The notes beneath the pieces are model-generated. The model saw only the letters and a list, made by a program, of their open reading frames with translations, was not told where the DNA came from and searched no databases. This document shows positions 45,907 to 58,364 of a stretch of 64,000 nt of DNA, one piece after another. This DNA comes from Coptis chinensis. Lineage: Eukaryota > Streptophyta > Magnoliopsida > Ranunculales > Ranunculaceae. The stretch covers positions 22,716,501 through 22,780,500 of the forward strand of contig CM027377.1 of assembly GCA_015680905.1 (NCBI GenBank), in the 5' to 3' direction. Made by a program: the position numbers and the translations under genes. Every line of letters begins with the position of its first letter. Position 1 is the first letter of the stretch.

Positions 45907-47429
45907 CTATCCATTTTCCCACGATCATTCACTTGGACACCCTTTTGTTTAAAGAAGAAGAAGAAGAAGAAGATGCATGCTCGGTTACGTTCTAGGTCTA
46001 TCAGGCTTCGCTCTCATTCCACTAAGCTGAGTCGTACAATATCTTGGTGCTTGATTCTATTTGGGGGTGCTTTCTGTGATAGTTGTTTATGGAAAGACTC
46101 CCAACTTTTTTAGTTGTTGATATATGGTAAGCGACACGTATATATGTATTAGTAAGTCTCGGGAATCTGACTTTAAAAGACCCAAGTTTTTGTAACATAC
46201 CACCTTTCTGGAGTATAGGCCACAAAAATTTTCAAACTTAAAAAGAGTTTTCAAATTTTGTTTAGGGGTGACGTATTTTGGTATTTCATTTCAAATCTTT
46301 TTGCCACCTGCTACCATTTTATAATATTTTACATTCACATGTGTACTACCAATTTTTACCACATTTCTAAGGTAAATTCTTTCCTTATCTTTTTACACTT
46401 TTAGGACAAAGCGTTCGATTGTTTGGGGTTGAGAGAGAAACATTTACAAAAATTAGGCACTTTTAGAATGTAAATTAATTTTTTTTTATAAAATGTTAAA
46501 AATTATAAAAATTAGTTAGTTACATAATTTAATTGTGCTATTGAATTATTTCATGAACCCCCTTCTCCCAAATTGTTTGGGGGTGGTATATTTAATTTTA
46601 GCACATTGTACGTTCACGCATTAAAATTGTATGTATAAATATCGAAATATAGAATCCATAGGCCTTGTTAATTTTATTAGGATTCATAATGTAATTAGGT
46701 ACCTTAATTTCAGGAAATTCACTATTTCACAAAATTTCAAAAGCTAATCCAATAGGAGCCACGATAGGCGCATGCTTGATTTGTGAACGTATGATATTAT
46801 TTTATTTCGGTTAGAGTCCGCTAATGCCTCAAGCGCTATTTATTATTTCATGTTATCCCCATAATGGGAGGAACTCATATAAGAATTGTGTATGTTTTTA
46901 TTTATTTATATTAGTATAGATTAACATTCTTTTTCAAGTGCTCCCATTTACAAGCACGTTTCTATGGTACTTTCTATCATTTATTTTCATTCTATACTTT
47001 GGGGACAAAGCATGATTCTGTTTGGGGGTGGTATAGAAACATGTTGTAAATGTTTAAGCACATGTTAGGTTGTATATTACATATTATTTGTCTTACAAAT
47101 TTTTTTAAAAAAAAATAAAAAATATAGTTTATGCTATGCACTTTGAGATAATGGTATTGTTCCCTTCTCCATGATGATATTAGTCTAGAAATCTTACGTA
47201 GTACTTGAATTAGGATTTAAATTTTGAAACTTAGATTAATATATAGGTAATAGTCATTCCATCTTTTCATGAACATCTTGTATGAGCATCTATGATTGTA
47301 CTTGGCAATATTTTTTTGAGACTTAGGTTAGAATATTTAATACATATCCTGTGAGCATCTAGCCAAAAAAATCCATATGAATTAATATATAAGTGATGAC
47401 TCAAGGGAGAAGTCAATTCCGAGTAGAGA
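45907..47429. other. Element C spacer with repeated PPT-like modules
   Basis: No coding content. GGGGG-type tracts lie at 46060-46068, 46259-46269, 46574-46585 and 46999-47034 (the last a full GGGGACAAAGCATGATTCTG plus TTTGGGGGTGG module). At 46564-46580 CCCAAA-TTG-TTTGGG forms a hairpin. Confidence 0.6.
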
Positions 47430-48616
47430 AATCACACATCCACTTGCTTGATCACCATACAATATCCTAATTAAGTGAGAATTTAGGCCCTCTTTGGATC
47501 GATATAGCCAGAAATTCACACCTATATGAAATTCATTATCCGCTTGTCACCCCACTAAGCCTTTCATTAGCCTTTCCACAAACCATAAATCCTTTACCCA
47601 ATGAAACAAAATAAAAAATAAAATCATCCTACCTATCTGGATAAGTCTGAGAAATAGGATGAGTGAAAAAAAAAATAATAAAAAAATAAAAAATAAATAA
47701 AAAAATAAAAAATAAAACCTATGTAAACAAAAATTAGTTAGTTATTGCTTCAGAAAAGATAAAGAAAAGAAAGTTTTTATCCAAAGAAAAGAAAAGTAAA
47801 AACTCCAAAACAAATAGAATAAAAGGAGTCAAAAAGCCAAAATAAAAAGGCTAAAGATGAAAACAAAGTGTAGAATCAAAATAAGAATGAGGTTTTCTCT
47901 AGTTATATAATATGAAAACCCTATTTTCTCAGATTTGTCTTTTTGAATATCAATTTCCTTCATTCTTTAACCAACACCTATGCCCCATATTACCTAATAA
48001 ATACCTCTAGCTCAATTAAGAATAGGTTGGTGTGATAGTAAGGAGTAGATGTGTTTGATCGACCTCGGTTTCCTTGGATTGTCATTGAGAATGTGAGAAA
48101 ACGTGTGCCCACTACACACTGGAGTTAGCAAACTTGAGTGGAAAAATCAGAGTGTTATGTGTCTTGACACATTCCTTGTGAGAACCTACTTAGGCACGCT
48201 ACCCAAAAGTTTCAGAAAAATATCTGACACTGCATTTCATAGCATAGTTTATTGCATAATTATTTATCTTAAGATGATTTGATTATTATGCATGTATTAA
48301 TTTATGAGTTAAATTATTGATGATCCTTGTTTAAATGCTAGTTAGATGTATAGATATCTGAGATAAATTAGGGGACAATTACTTTTATTTCTTAGTCATT
48401 GTAGTATAAATGAAGTTTGTAAGTACCTTCTCTAAAAAACTCTCACGAGACAATAACTCGTCCACTAGGAAATTCTTAGTGGTTTAAGACCTTATTGCAT
48501 ATAGTCAATGCAGCCACACTCAACGAAACAAGAGTAGTTATGAATACATTTTTGGCCACTTATTTTAATTTCACATATTTGCTTGAGGACAAGCAAAATG
48601 CTGTTTGTGGGTGGTT
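47430..48616 (+). promoter_or_regulatory. Conserved 3' noncoding domain, right copy of element C
   Basis: Same layout as the other copies: AAATCACACATCCACTTGC start, A-rich tract (47605-47860), hairpin pair at 48444-48481, GAGGACAAGCAAAATGCTG and GTTTGTGGGTGG tract next to the LTR at 48617. Confidence 0.75.
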
Positions 48617-50010
48617 TAATAAGAGCCCAAAACTATAGTTTCAACCCCTTAATAGTATTATATTTAGGCCAATTATGTGTATAATAAATAAGAGTTAGTA
48701 ATGTTTACGTGTTTTTGTATATTTCAGGTCTTGAAATCAATTATGTGAAGAAATACGTCACTTTTGTAAGAGAAATGAGTAAAATTGCTTGCTAGATAAA
48801 TATATGATTAAGCCCAAGTTTCAAGGAGAATAAACTTTTTTAATGCCTAGTCAGAGCTGAAAAGTCAAAGTCAACACGGGTAGAAAAAGAGCAGAAAAGT
48901 CAATAGAACTTCCGCAGGCAATATCTTTGGATTCAGACCTCAGAATTGGGCCTATTATATGTCAAAACGACCAGCTTGAAAGAAGCTTTCTAATGGTCTA
49001 AGCTTTGATCTAATCAGAATAGTAAAAGTGGACGAAAAGATTGTTGCAATAAATTCTTATAGAGAAATCCTTTTTAGACTTAAGTAATTAGGTTTTGGGC
49101 TTGATTTAGTGGCCCAAAACACAGCTCCAAAGCTCATGTATGAAATTGTAAATCTAACCCTCTCATATATAAAGAGGGTTAAGGCTAAACAAAACTGGGC
49201 TACTCCCCTCTTTAGTTTAGTTTAGTTGTAAATTAGGGTTCTCTCTCTCTCCCCCTACCTCTTTTGTCTCTTAGTTTTTCTCTTTAGTAACCCTAGTTTA
49301 TATTTTATTTAGCCTAACCACCGTTAATTCAATTCAAGTTATTTTTAATAAAGTAGTTCTTTTATTATGTTTTCTTCTTTCTATTACTTATTTCATGATA
49401 GTCTCATGATTCACTAAACCTCCATTAGAGGGGTTTGATTGAAGCTTTGATGAAGACTTGATGTGTTAGTATAGAATCATTGTTTTTAAGAGTTTCAATT
49501 CTAGAGGGTAGTTCATTCACCATTAGAATGAGTTTAAACTTCCCCTCATGTTAATTATTAGTTGGTTAGAGATGCATGCCATGAATAATTAGGGATAAAA
49601 AGACCTAATTTTTATATTGAAATTTGTGTGAAAACATAAAGATTAGGGTTGCAATAAAAATCTATACTAGGATGTTAGGGATTAATCAAGGTGGATATCA
49701 AATCTTCCTAATTCCTTCTTTATATTCACATCTTAGTATTAAATTGGCATAGTTATTTTAGAATATCTTTAATATTAGTTCTTACCATACTAGTTCTATT
49801 AAAATTATTACTCTCATCATGTTGTTGAATTGTTTAAAGTAGTGACATTATTACGTTCTAAGCAATTAGGAGTGGAACGAATTCTTACTCAAGTTATTGC
49901 ATGATAATCGAGAGTAGAACTTTGATCTAAACATAAAATATCATAATTTACTTCTTCTTAGCATAATTAGTTAGGATAGATAAAAAGAACATGTTAATTT
50001 AATATTATCA
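48617..50010 (+). repeat. 3' LTR of element C
   Basis: TAATAAGAGCCC (TG mutated to TA) to TTATCA, 1394 bp, with TATATAAA at 49166-49173 and a CT-rich stretch at about 49242-49260. Followed by GAGGG, the target duplication, and then the rest of the F LTR. Confidence 0.8.
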
Positions 50011-50712
50011 GAGGGTTAAGGCTAAAACTATTCTCTCCTTCCCCTCCTTAGTTGATAATTAGTTTAGTGTAGTTGTAGTTTAGTTTAAGGTTAGAATTAG
50101 GTTAGCATTGTAGCCTCCATTAAAACCTTTAATAAAAAGCTTTAGTTATTCATTTCAATTCTTGTCTCTACTTCTTTCTTTTATTGTTTTACTATAATGA
50201 TTCTGATGACACAAGGCTAAACCTCCATTAGAGGGGATTTATGAATTCATGTGAGGATCATTAGTTATTAGTTGTTATTATTTTTGTATTAGAGTTTCAA
50301 GTCCTTTGTTGTGAGTTTATAGAGATAGAACTCATAACAAAGGGCTAATCTCTCTTACTAGTCAAGCAATGACTATAGAGATGTAGGTTGTTTGCTAGGG
50401 ATCAAAAAAGGTAATTCAATAACTAACTAATAGTCAATCGAATTGCATGGTGGATTAAGTCTTCTCTAATTATCTTTCTCACCTTTAAATCTACTATTTT
50501 TCAATCTTATATTTACTGTTTTCATATTATAAATTGCTCTCATTAGTTAATTGTTAGTTAGTCTAAATACGTTACAAGTACGCACAAACAAGAGTGGAGA
50601 ACACAATTACTCCTCTTTATCACATGATATTTGAGAGTATTATTATAGATTGATTAGAATAATTTTAGCATGTTAGAACTACTGTTTTTACATTATCAAA
50701 ACCTTCTTGTCA
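50011..50712 (+). repeat. 5' LTR of element F, R-U5 part
   Basis: GAGGGTTAAGGCTAAA to CTTGTCA. It aligns with 57761-58364 plus 59273-59417 of the F 3' LTR, and preserves the uninterrupted site (TAGTTAGTCTAAATACG at about 50551) of the LINE insertion there. Confidence 0.85.
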
Positions 50713-50714
50713 AA

Positions 50715-50731
50715 TGGTGCCGCTTGCCATC
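50715..50731 (+). promoter_or_regulatory. Primer-binding site of element F
   Basis: TGGTGCCGCTTGCCATC two bases after the LTR. One substitution and one inserted T relative to the element C site. Confidence 0.65.
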
Positions 50732-50894
50732 TTGCTTTGTTACGTATTGCGTCTTTAGATTAGCAAAATTGTTTTCGCTATTCACAAACACAAACATTGT
50801 GCGCAATTTCTTCGAATTTTTTTGCTATTGTTTGAGAGCATATGAGTTCCCTCCCGTGACCTAACCCTAAAATTTTCAACCCTAGTTATTTACT

Positions 50895-51055
50895 TTTGCG
50901 CGCATGCGCCTCATATTTGACCTATTTTGAAGCGCGCCCCGCGCTCCTTTAAATTTATGGGAAAAAAAATTAAAAAAATAAATAAATAAGGTACCCAATC
51001 GTGCCCCGCGCCCAATATAGCCTATTTCTAAGCGCGCACGCGCCGTAGGTTAAAT
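50895..51055 (+). other. GCGC-rich leader cluster of element F
   Basis: GCGCGCATGCGCC, AAGCGCGCCCCGCGC, GCCCCGCGCCC and AAGCGCGCACGCGCC lie in AT-rich DNA about 180-340 bases after the primer site. This is the counterpart of the clusters in B and C. Confidence 0.5.
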
Positions 51056-51899
51056 ACAGTAAATCAAATTTTTAACATTATTTGCTTTATTATCTCAAGA
51101 GTATAATACAGTACTCGTATGCTAAAAATTACAAAATTTTAAAAAAATTATTTTTCTTCATTCTAAATGGTGTCTAGCAAACCGAAAAGAATTTGGGGTT
51201 CTCTAATTAAGGAACGTGCACATATGGACAACCTCTCTCAAATTCCTAAGTGACTTGGCTGTTGGTTTGATAAAAATACAAAAAAATTAATTAATCTTAA
51301 TTAAATTAGTAAGCCCACCCACTACCAAAACCCGCTTCACAAGCCTAACATCCATGCCCAACACGAAGCCCATAATAAAAAGCCTTTTCCTAATTCTTAA
51401 AACTTTAAAAACTAATAAGGTTAATCTTTTTACAGGACTTCACAATCCACATCATGTACCAAGACCAGTACTCGTATAATTGTTCAAGTAACATAGACGT
51501 GATTCAAGGCTGTTGAAGGCGATATTTATACTGTAGCAAGGGCGGCTCTAGGTAGCACCTCTTTACATCCTCGAATCTCTGTAAGATGATTCTATTTCTA
51601 GTAATAATCAAGCTATTTTTTTTCATGCTCATAAGGAATTGCGTATTAGACTTAAAACTTGCATGAGATTAAGATCCGCACGCATAAACCCGCCATATTA
51701 GTTTATCATAGATGCAGAAATAATCTCCTATCTAGAAATTCACCAATTACCACACACACACACCACCTACATCCATCAATACTACATTTGTAGCAATTGG
51801 TGAAGAAATAGCAGAGAGACCCTCTCTCGATTCTATAAGGCTTTAAACGATGGACTGAAGTCCCGCAATTTCTTGCAGATACTACGGAGATTTTAGAAT

Positions 51900-52730
51900 C
51901 CCCCAATATATTTAATCAAGCTACCTGTTTTTTCTATGGGTTAGACCATGAGAAGCCTTATCAACATTTACGTAGGATACAACAAGTTCTTACTACATTT
52001 CATCATCCTAACGTAAAACCTGAACAAATAAAGCTCAGGGTGTTTCCTTTCACCCTAGCTAGCTGACAAAGCAGCAGCTTGGCTAACAGCACAAAAACTA
52101 AACTCTATCGACACATGGGAAAAACTAGTTGAATTATTTATGGAACAATTCTACCCACCACAGAAGACTGGTGAGATGCTGTAAAATATTCACTTCTTTT
52201 ACCAAAAGCCTCAAGAATCTTTTTCTGAGGCTTGGAATCGTTTCACTGATATTCTAGTAGAATGTCCCCTTCATAATCTTGGTAAAGACACACTAGTTCA
52301 TGCCTTCTTCAAAGGCCTATCCCAACACCATAAGGAGACTTTAGACATTATGAATGGAGGTAATTTCTTAAGTAAACGAGCCACAGATGCATATAACTTC
52401 TTAGATATTCAATCCAAGAAAAGTAACAACTGGGGAGGTAATGATTACTCCCGCTCCATCCTTTCTACTTCTATAGCTAAGGCAGCCAGTTTGTTTGAGG
52501 TTAAACAAGATCCTAAACTTAGAACTTTACTTGAATCCCTCACTCGTAAGGTAGATGCCCTCTCTGTACATAAACAAGAAGCGAAACCACTCCAATCATG
52601 AATATAAACTCTCCCCGTTGTAATTTATGTTTAAGTTTTAAACATTCTGACTTCTATTGTCCTTTTGTCTATGAACAACCACCACCACAGCCAGACAATG
52701 TCTGCACTTTTAATAACAATCTTAATACAT
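51900..52730 (+). pseudogene. Athila-like Gag relic of element F
   Basis: Blocks KLRVFPFTLA, SIDTWEKLVELFMEQFYPP, FSEAWNRFTDILVECPLHN, FFKGLSQHHKETLDIMNG and LSKRATDAYNFLDIQSKKSN parallel element C. A CTAG duplication in ACCCTAGCTAGCTGAC (about 52053) and several stops break the frame. The longest open part is 52350-52601. Confidence 0.7.
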
Positions 52731-53539
52731 AATGGAGGCAAAACACTGATTATAATTCACAACAACAAGCTACACCTCCAGGTTTTAATAATCAAAATAT
52801 TAGGCCCACTACAAACTTCTACTAATTTAACCAACATCTAGGACAAGGACAATTAGGTGACCAGAATAGAAGTTTCGTGCCCATGATCTAGAACTATCAA
52901 CATCCAGACATTAATGCTCAACAAGCCTTAGTTCCAGTCACTCCTCCTATGACCACTCCACTTGTGAAACCATTTACAGAGGACGTAGTAGTGACCTTGT
53001 TGGAAAAACAAAATCAAATTATGCAACAAAACTCTAACTTAATAAAAGATCAGCATGATCAAAATACTAACATGCTACAACAAACGATGCAAATGATGTA
53101 GTCTTTGTGCCAAATGGTTATTGACATGTCTCCTAACTAAAATAATAACCAACAAGGCTTGTTTTCAGTTCAAGTTGTGCCTAATCATAAGTCAAGAAAC
53201 ACTACCTTCAAAGTAAACAGTATTCAATGTAATGATAATATAAACCAAGGGGACCTACAAGCAGTCACTACCCTTCGTTCGGGTAAAGTAGTTGATAACC
53301 AAGTGACTATGCCTAAAGATCACCCACAAACTAAGAATGAAACCATACCAAATACTGTCATAGAAACTGAAGACCCTACAACTATAGAAGTACTTGTTAA
53401 ACCACAACCAAAATGGAAAACCTTACAAGACCTCATAATAGAAATTGATGATCCTACACATGTAGAGGTTCTAATATGAAAACCTAGTTGGAAAGCGACA
53501 AAAGATAAAGACAAGGCTAATAATATTGTTGACCCTTAT

Positions 53540-54190
53540 GCTAAGTATAGAGAAAAACTACCGTTTCCTCAGAGACTAGTTGTGTCTAAAAAGGACGAGA
53601 ATTTTGATAAGATTAGGGAAGTATTTAAAAATCTGACTGTAAACCTACCTTTTCTAGATATGATGCTATAAAAAGTCTACATAGACACGCTAAGTTTCTA
53701 AAAGAGTTGTGCACTACGTAGTGGAAAACCAACATACCCCATGAAAACTTTTTAACTGAACAATATCCCTCTTTATCTGAACATAACGGAATTGTTAAGT
53801 ATAAGGACCCTGGTTGTCCAACTGTACAATGCACCTTAGGCGATAATTTCATAACAACTGCACTATTAGACCTAGAGACGAGTGCTAACTTACTCCCTTT
53901 TTATTTATATAAACAATTAGGTCTCCATCAACTTAAACCAGCCAAAATGACTTTGCAGTTAGCCAATCGTTTTATTAAGTATCCCGAAGGCGTAGTTGAA
54001 AATATTCTAGTTAAAGTTCAGGATTTTTACTACCTGGTTGATTTCGTTATTCTTGACACCGAAGTTGCTCATGATTCTATTCCCATCATCTTAGGACGTC
54101 CTTTCTTGGTAACCGCCAATGCCTAAATAAATTGTCGGGATGGATTAATGACTCTTTCTTTTGGAAATCTGTCCGTGGAGGTTAACATGT
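53540..54190 (+). pseudogene. Athila-like protease relic of element F
   Basis: LLDLETSANLLPFYLYKQLG at the active-site region (53869-53883 encodes DLETS, not DTGAS), then MTLQLANRFIKYPEGVVENI, VILDTEVAHDSIPII, GRPFLVTANA and a stop. Several frameshifts precede it. Not active. A broken tail continues to about 54535. Confidence 0.75.
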
Positions 54191-54535
54191 TTAGTTAAGC
54201 AGGGACAACTAGGTTTGCCTATAGAAAGAGAAGTGAAATCCATTAAGAGTTTTGTATATCACATTAGTGCTTCCGACACTTTCTCACCTATTAAGGAATG
54301 TCTTGCATATCTCAAGGCCTCTGATGATATAAAACTAAGAATACTAGCTCAGAACTATTCACCTTCCATCACCAATGTTCCCCGCTCTTCACATTTTCAA
54401 AGGAACCTTCAGTTTGCACTAAACCTTCTTGTTTCTCTTGTGCTTCATGACGTTCTAAAACCATCTGGTGAAGAAGTAATACCAAAGGACAAGCCACCTG
54501 ACACTTTCTCATTTTTTTCCATCCCTTCCTTCTAA

Positions 54536-56115
54536 TACTTCTCCATATTCTATGTACTTTCAACAACCATTCTTTTTCTCACGATCATTTACTTAGAGAC
54601 CCTTTCGTTGGAGGAAAAAGAAGAAACTGCATGCTCGATTAGGTTCTAGATCCATTAGATCTCGCTCTCATTCTGCCACGCCACGTCGTAGAAAATCTTG
54701 GTGCATGATTCTGTTTGGGGGTGCATTCCGTGTTAATTATTTATGAAAAGATTCACAACTATTTCGGTTGTTGATATATGGTAAACTGCATGTTAATACA
54801 TATATTTTAGATAAAGTCTCGAGTATCTGACTATAAAAGACTCATTGTATTTTCTGGTGTACTCCATTTCATTTCATATTTTATGGGAATGCACCTTTCA
54901 TGTAACTCACGCATTCATCTCTTGCACTTTTTCTCATTGTTTGAGTAGTGTTTCTATATGGAGTGAGTTTCATTTTATTTTGTCGTAATTTTGTTTTTTA
55001 AAAATAAAACCTATAAAAATAAAAATAAAATAAAATAATACATATATATTATTAAGTCCAAAGAATCTGACGTTAAAAAACCCAAGTTTTTGTACAATAC
55101 CACCTTAATGGAGTATAGACTGCAAAAAATTTTAAACTTAAAAAGAGTTTTCAAATTTTGTTTGGGGATGGCGTATTTTGGTCTTTTATTTCAAAACTTT
55201 TTGTCACCCTTTTTCCTATCATGTTTGCTCCATTAGAGTCTAGGTTAGTTAGTTATGTAATTTAATTATGCTATTGAATTATTTCATGACACCCCCCCCC
55301 CCCCCCTCTCTCTCAAATTGTTTAGGGGTGATATATTTAATTTTAACACATTGTACGTTCACGTATTAAAATTGCATCTATAAATATCGAAATATTGATG
55401 CATAATGTAATTAGGTACCTTAATTTAATGAAATTTCACTATTTTTGCTGAATTTCATAAGCTAATCCTATATATAGGATCCACGATATGCGCATGGTTG
55501 AATTATGAACGTATATTATTATTTTATTTATGTTAGAGTTCGCTTATGTCCCAAGCGCTATTTTAAGGAACTCATATAGGAGTTATGATGTTGTTTTTAT
55601 TTCGTTATATTAGTATAGATTAACCTTCTTTTTTCAGGTGCTCCCATTTATAAGCATGTTTCTATAGTACTCTCTATCTTTTATTTTCATTTCATACTTT
55701 GGGGACAAAGCATAATTCTATTTGGAGGTGGTATAGAAACACGTTGTAAATGTTTAAGCACATATTATGTTGTATATTACGTATTAATTATCGTATAAAA
55801 AGTAGAAAAATCATAAAAATAGTTTATACTATGCACTTAGTGATAATTGTATTGTTCCCTTCTCCATGATGATATTAGTCTAAAAATCTCACGTAGTACT
55901 TGAATTAAATTTTTGAAACTTAGATTAATATATAGATAATAGTCATTGCATCTTTTCATGAACATCTTGCATGAGCATCTTTGATTGTACTTGACAGTAT
56001 TTTTCTAAGACCTAGGTTAGAGTACTTAATACATATCCTGTAAGCATCTAGCCTAAAAGCCTCATAAGAGTGAAATATCTGAGTGATGACATAAGGAAGA
56101 AGTAAAATCCAAATA
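54536..56115. other. Element F spacer with PPT-like modules
   Basis: Non-coding. TTTGGGGGTGC (54714), TTTGGGGATGG (55162), a C-run followed by CAAATTGTTTAGGGGTG (55290-55328), and the full module GGGGACAAAGCATAATTC plus TTTGGAGGTGG (55702-55734), in the same order as in element C. Confidence 0.6.
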
Positions 56116-57212
56116 GAGAAATCACACATCCACTTGCTTGATCACCATACCATATCCTAAGCGAGAATTTAAGCCCTCTTTGGATCGATATAGCTAGAAA
56201 TTCTGACCTAAGTATATTTTCCGCTAGTCGCCCCACTGAGCCTTTTCATTAGCCTTTTTCACAACCATAAATCATTTACCCATCTTTAAAACCAATAAAA
56301 ATAAAAATAAGCCTACCCATCTTGAATGAGTATGAGAAATAGGATGAGTGAAGAAAAGAGAAGAGAAAAACCTGTATAAACAAAAATTAGTTAGTTGCTT
56401 CAAAAGGAAAAGAAACAGAAAAAGAAAAGAAAAATATATGAGTTCCAAATGAAAAGAAAAATCAAGTTAGAGCAAAGTAAGAACAAGGTTTTCTCTAGTA
56501 CATATTTTGAAGACCCTATTATCTCAGACTTGTTTATTTGAATATTCATTTCGTTTCTTCTTAAACCATCACCTCATCCCCGTATCACCTAATAAAGACT
56601 TCTAGCTCAATTATGATTAATTTGGTGTGATAGTAAGTAGTAGATGTGTTTGATCGACCTCGACTTTCTTAGAGTGTCATTGAGATTGTGAGGAAACATG
56701 TGCTCACTATACACTGGAGTTAGCAAACTTGAGTGGAAAAATCAATGTTATGTGTCTTGACACATTCCTTGTGAGAACCTACTTAAGGCACGCTACCCAA
56801 AAGTTTCAGAAACAGACATGCCATTGCATTTCATAGCATAGTTCATCGTATAGTTGTTTATCTTAAGATGATTTGATTATTATGCATGTATTAATTTCGG
56901 AGTTAGATTGATGATCCTTGTTTAACTGCTAGTGAGATGTATAGATTCTGAGATAAAATTAGGGGACATTACTTTTATTATTTAGTCGTTGTAGTATAAA
57001 TGAAGTTTGTGAGTATCTTCTCTGGAAAACTCTCATGAGGCTATGACTCGTCCACTAGGGAATTCCTAGTGGTTTAACACCTTATTGCATATGGTTAATG
57101 CAATCACATTCTCACTAAACGAAAATTAGTTAGGACCATATTTTTTGGCCACTTATCCTTTTTATTTCTCATCTTTGCTTGAGGACAAGAAAAATGTTGT
57201 TTGGGGGTGGTG
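56116..57212 (+). promoter_or_regulatory. Conserved 3' noncoding domain of element F
   Basis: Starts GAGAAATCACACATCCACTT. Has the A/G-rich tract (56286-56470), the hairpin pair at 57034-57071 and GAGGACAAGAAAAATGTTG with TTTGGGGGTGGTG before the LTR at 57213. Confidence 0.75.
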
Positions 57213-58364
57213 TGATTAAGCACTCAAAAGTATAGTTTAAACCCCTTAATAGTATTTTATTTAGGCTAATTATGTTTATAATAAATAAGAGTTAGTAATG
57301 TTTACGTGTTTTTTTTGTGTATTTCAAGTGTTGAAGCTGTTTATGTGTTTAAAGATGTCATTTTGCATGGAAAACGAGTCAAGATGATTGCTAGAAAAGT
57401 TCTATGTTTAAAGCCCAAGAATCAAGAAGAAAAAGATTTTTCAAGCTCAGTCAAAGATGGGAAGTCAAAATCAATTTGGGTAGAAAAAGAACATAAAAGT
57501 CAACAGAATTTCAAATAGGTATATCTTTGAACTCGGGCCTTGGAATTGGGCCTACTTTATGGCAAAATGACCGGCTCCAAATAAGCTTTCCAATGGACCC
57601 GGTTTTTCCCCAATTAGAGCTGCAAAAGTGGACGAAAATGGTACTAAACTAATTTCCAATAGAATTGGCCCTTTTAGACTTAACCTAATAGACTTTGGGC
57701 CTCTTGTCTCCCTTTTTGGCCTATGCATGAAAATATAACCCTAACCCTCTTCTATATAAAGAGGGTTAAGGCTAAACTTATTCTCTCCTTCTCCTCAATT
57801 AATAATTAGTTTAGTGTAGTTGTAGTTTAGTTTAGGGTTAGAATTAGGTTAACATTGTAGCCTCCATTAAAACCTTCAATAAAAAGTTTTAGTTCTTCAA
57901 TTCAATTCTTGTCTCTACTTTATTATGTCTTTCTTTTATTGCTTTAGTATAATGATTCCGATGACACAAGACTAAACCTCCATTAGAGGGGATTTATGAA
58001 GCCATGTGAGGATGATTAGTTATTAGTTGTTATTGTTTTTGCATTAAAGTTTAAATTCTTTTGTTATAAGTTTCTAGAGATATAACTCATAACAAAGGGC
58101 TAGAGATTAGAAACCTTATCGAAGATATTTGTGGGGGTGCTAATCTCTCTTACTAGTCAAGCAATGACTATAGAGATATAGGTTGTTTGTTAGGAATCAA
58201 GAAAGGCAATTCGATAACTAACTAATAGTTAATCGAATTGCATGGTGGATTAAGTCTTCTCCAATTATCTTTCTCACCTTTAAATCTACTGTTTTTCAAT
58301 ATTATATTTACTGTTTTCATATTATAAATTGCTCTTTCATTAGTTAATAGTTAGTTAGTCTAAA

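Larger units (their letters stand above)
39815..50010 (+). mobile_element. Element C: Athila-like three-LTR tandem derivative inserted in the F 5' LTR
   Basis: The left end, TGATAAGAG, is the first nine bases of the family LTR, followed directly by the family 3' noncoding domain (39824-40985). Then come a full LTR (40986-42175), an internal region with gag and protease (42176-48616) and a final LTR (48617-50010, ending TTATCA). The target duplication is GAGTG (39810-39814) / GAGGG (50011-50015), one mismatch; the uninterrupted site in the F 3' LTR at about 57760 reads AAAGAGGGTTAAGG. The order implies a tandem LTR-int-LTR-int-LTR array whose left part was deleted. Confidence 0.75.

Noticed and set aside
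40986-50010. Element C as a simple two-LTR insertion with ends 40986 and 50010
   Set aside because: Target duplications lie at 39810 and 50011, not next to 40986, and the R-U5 regions of the two LTRs differ.
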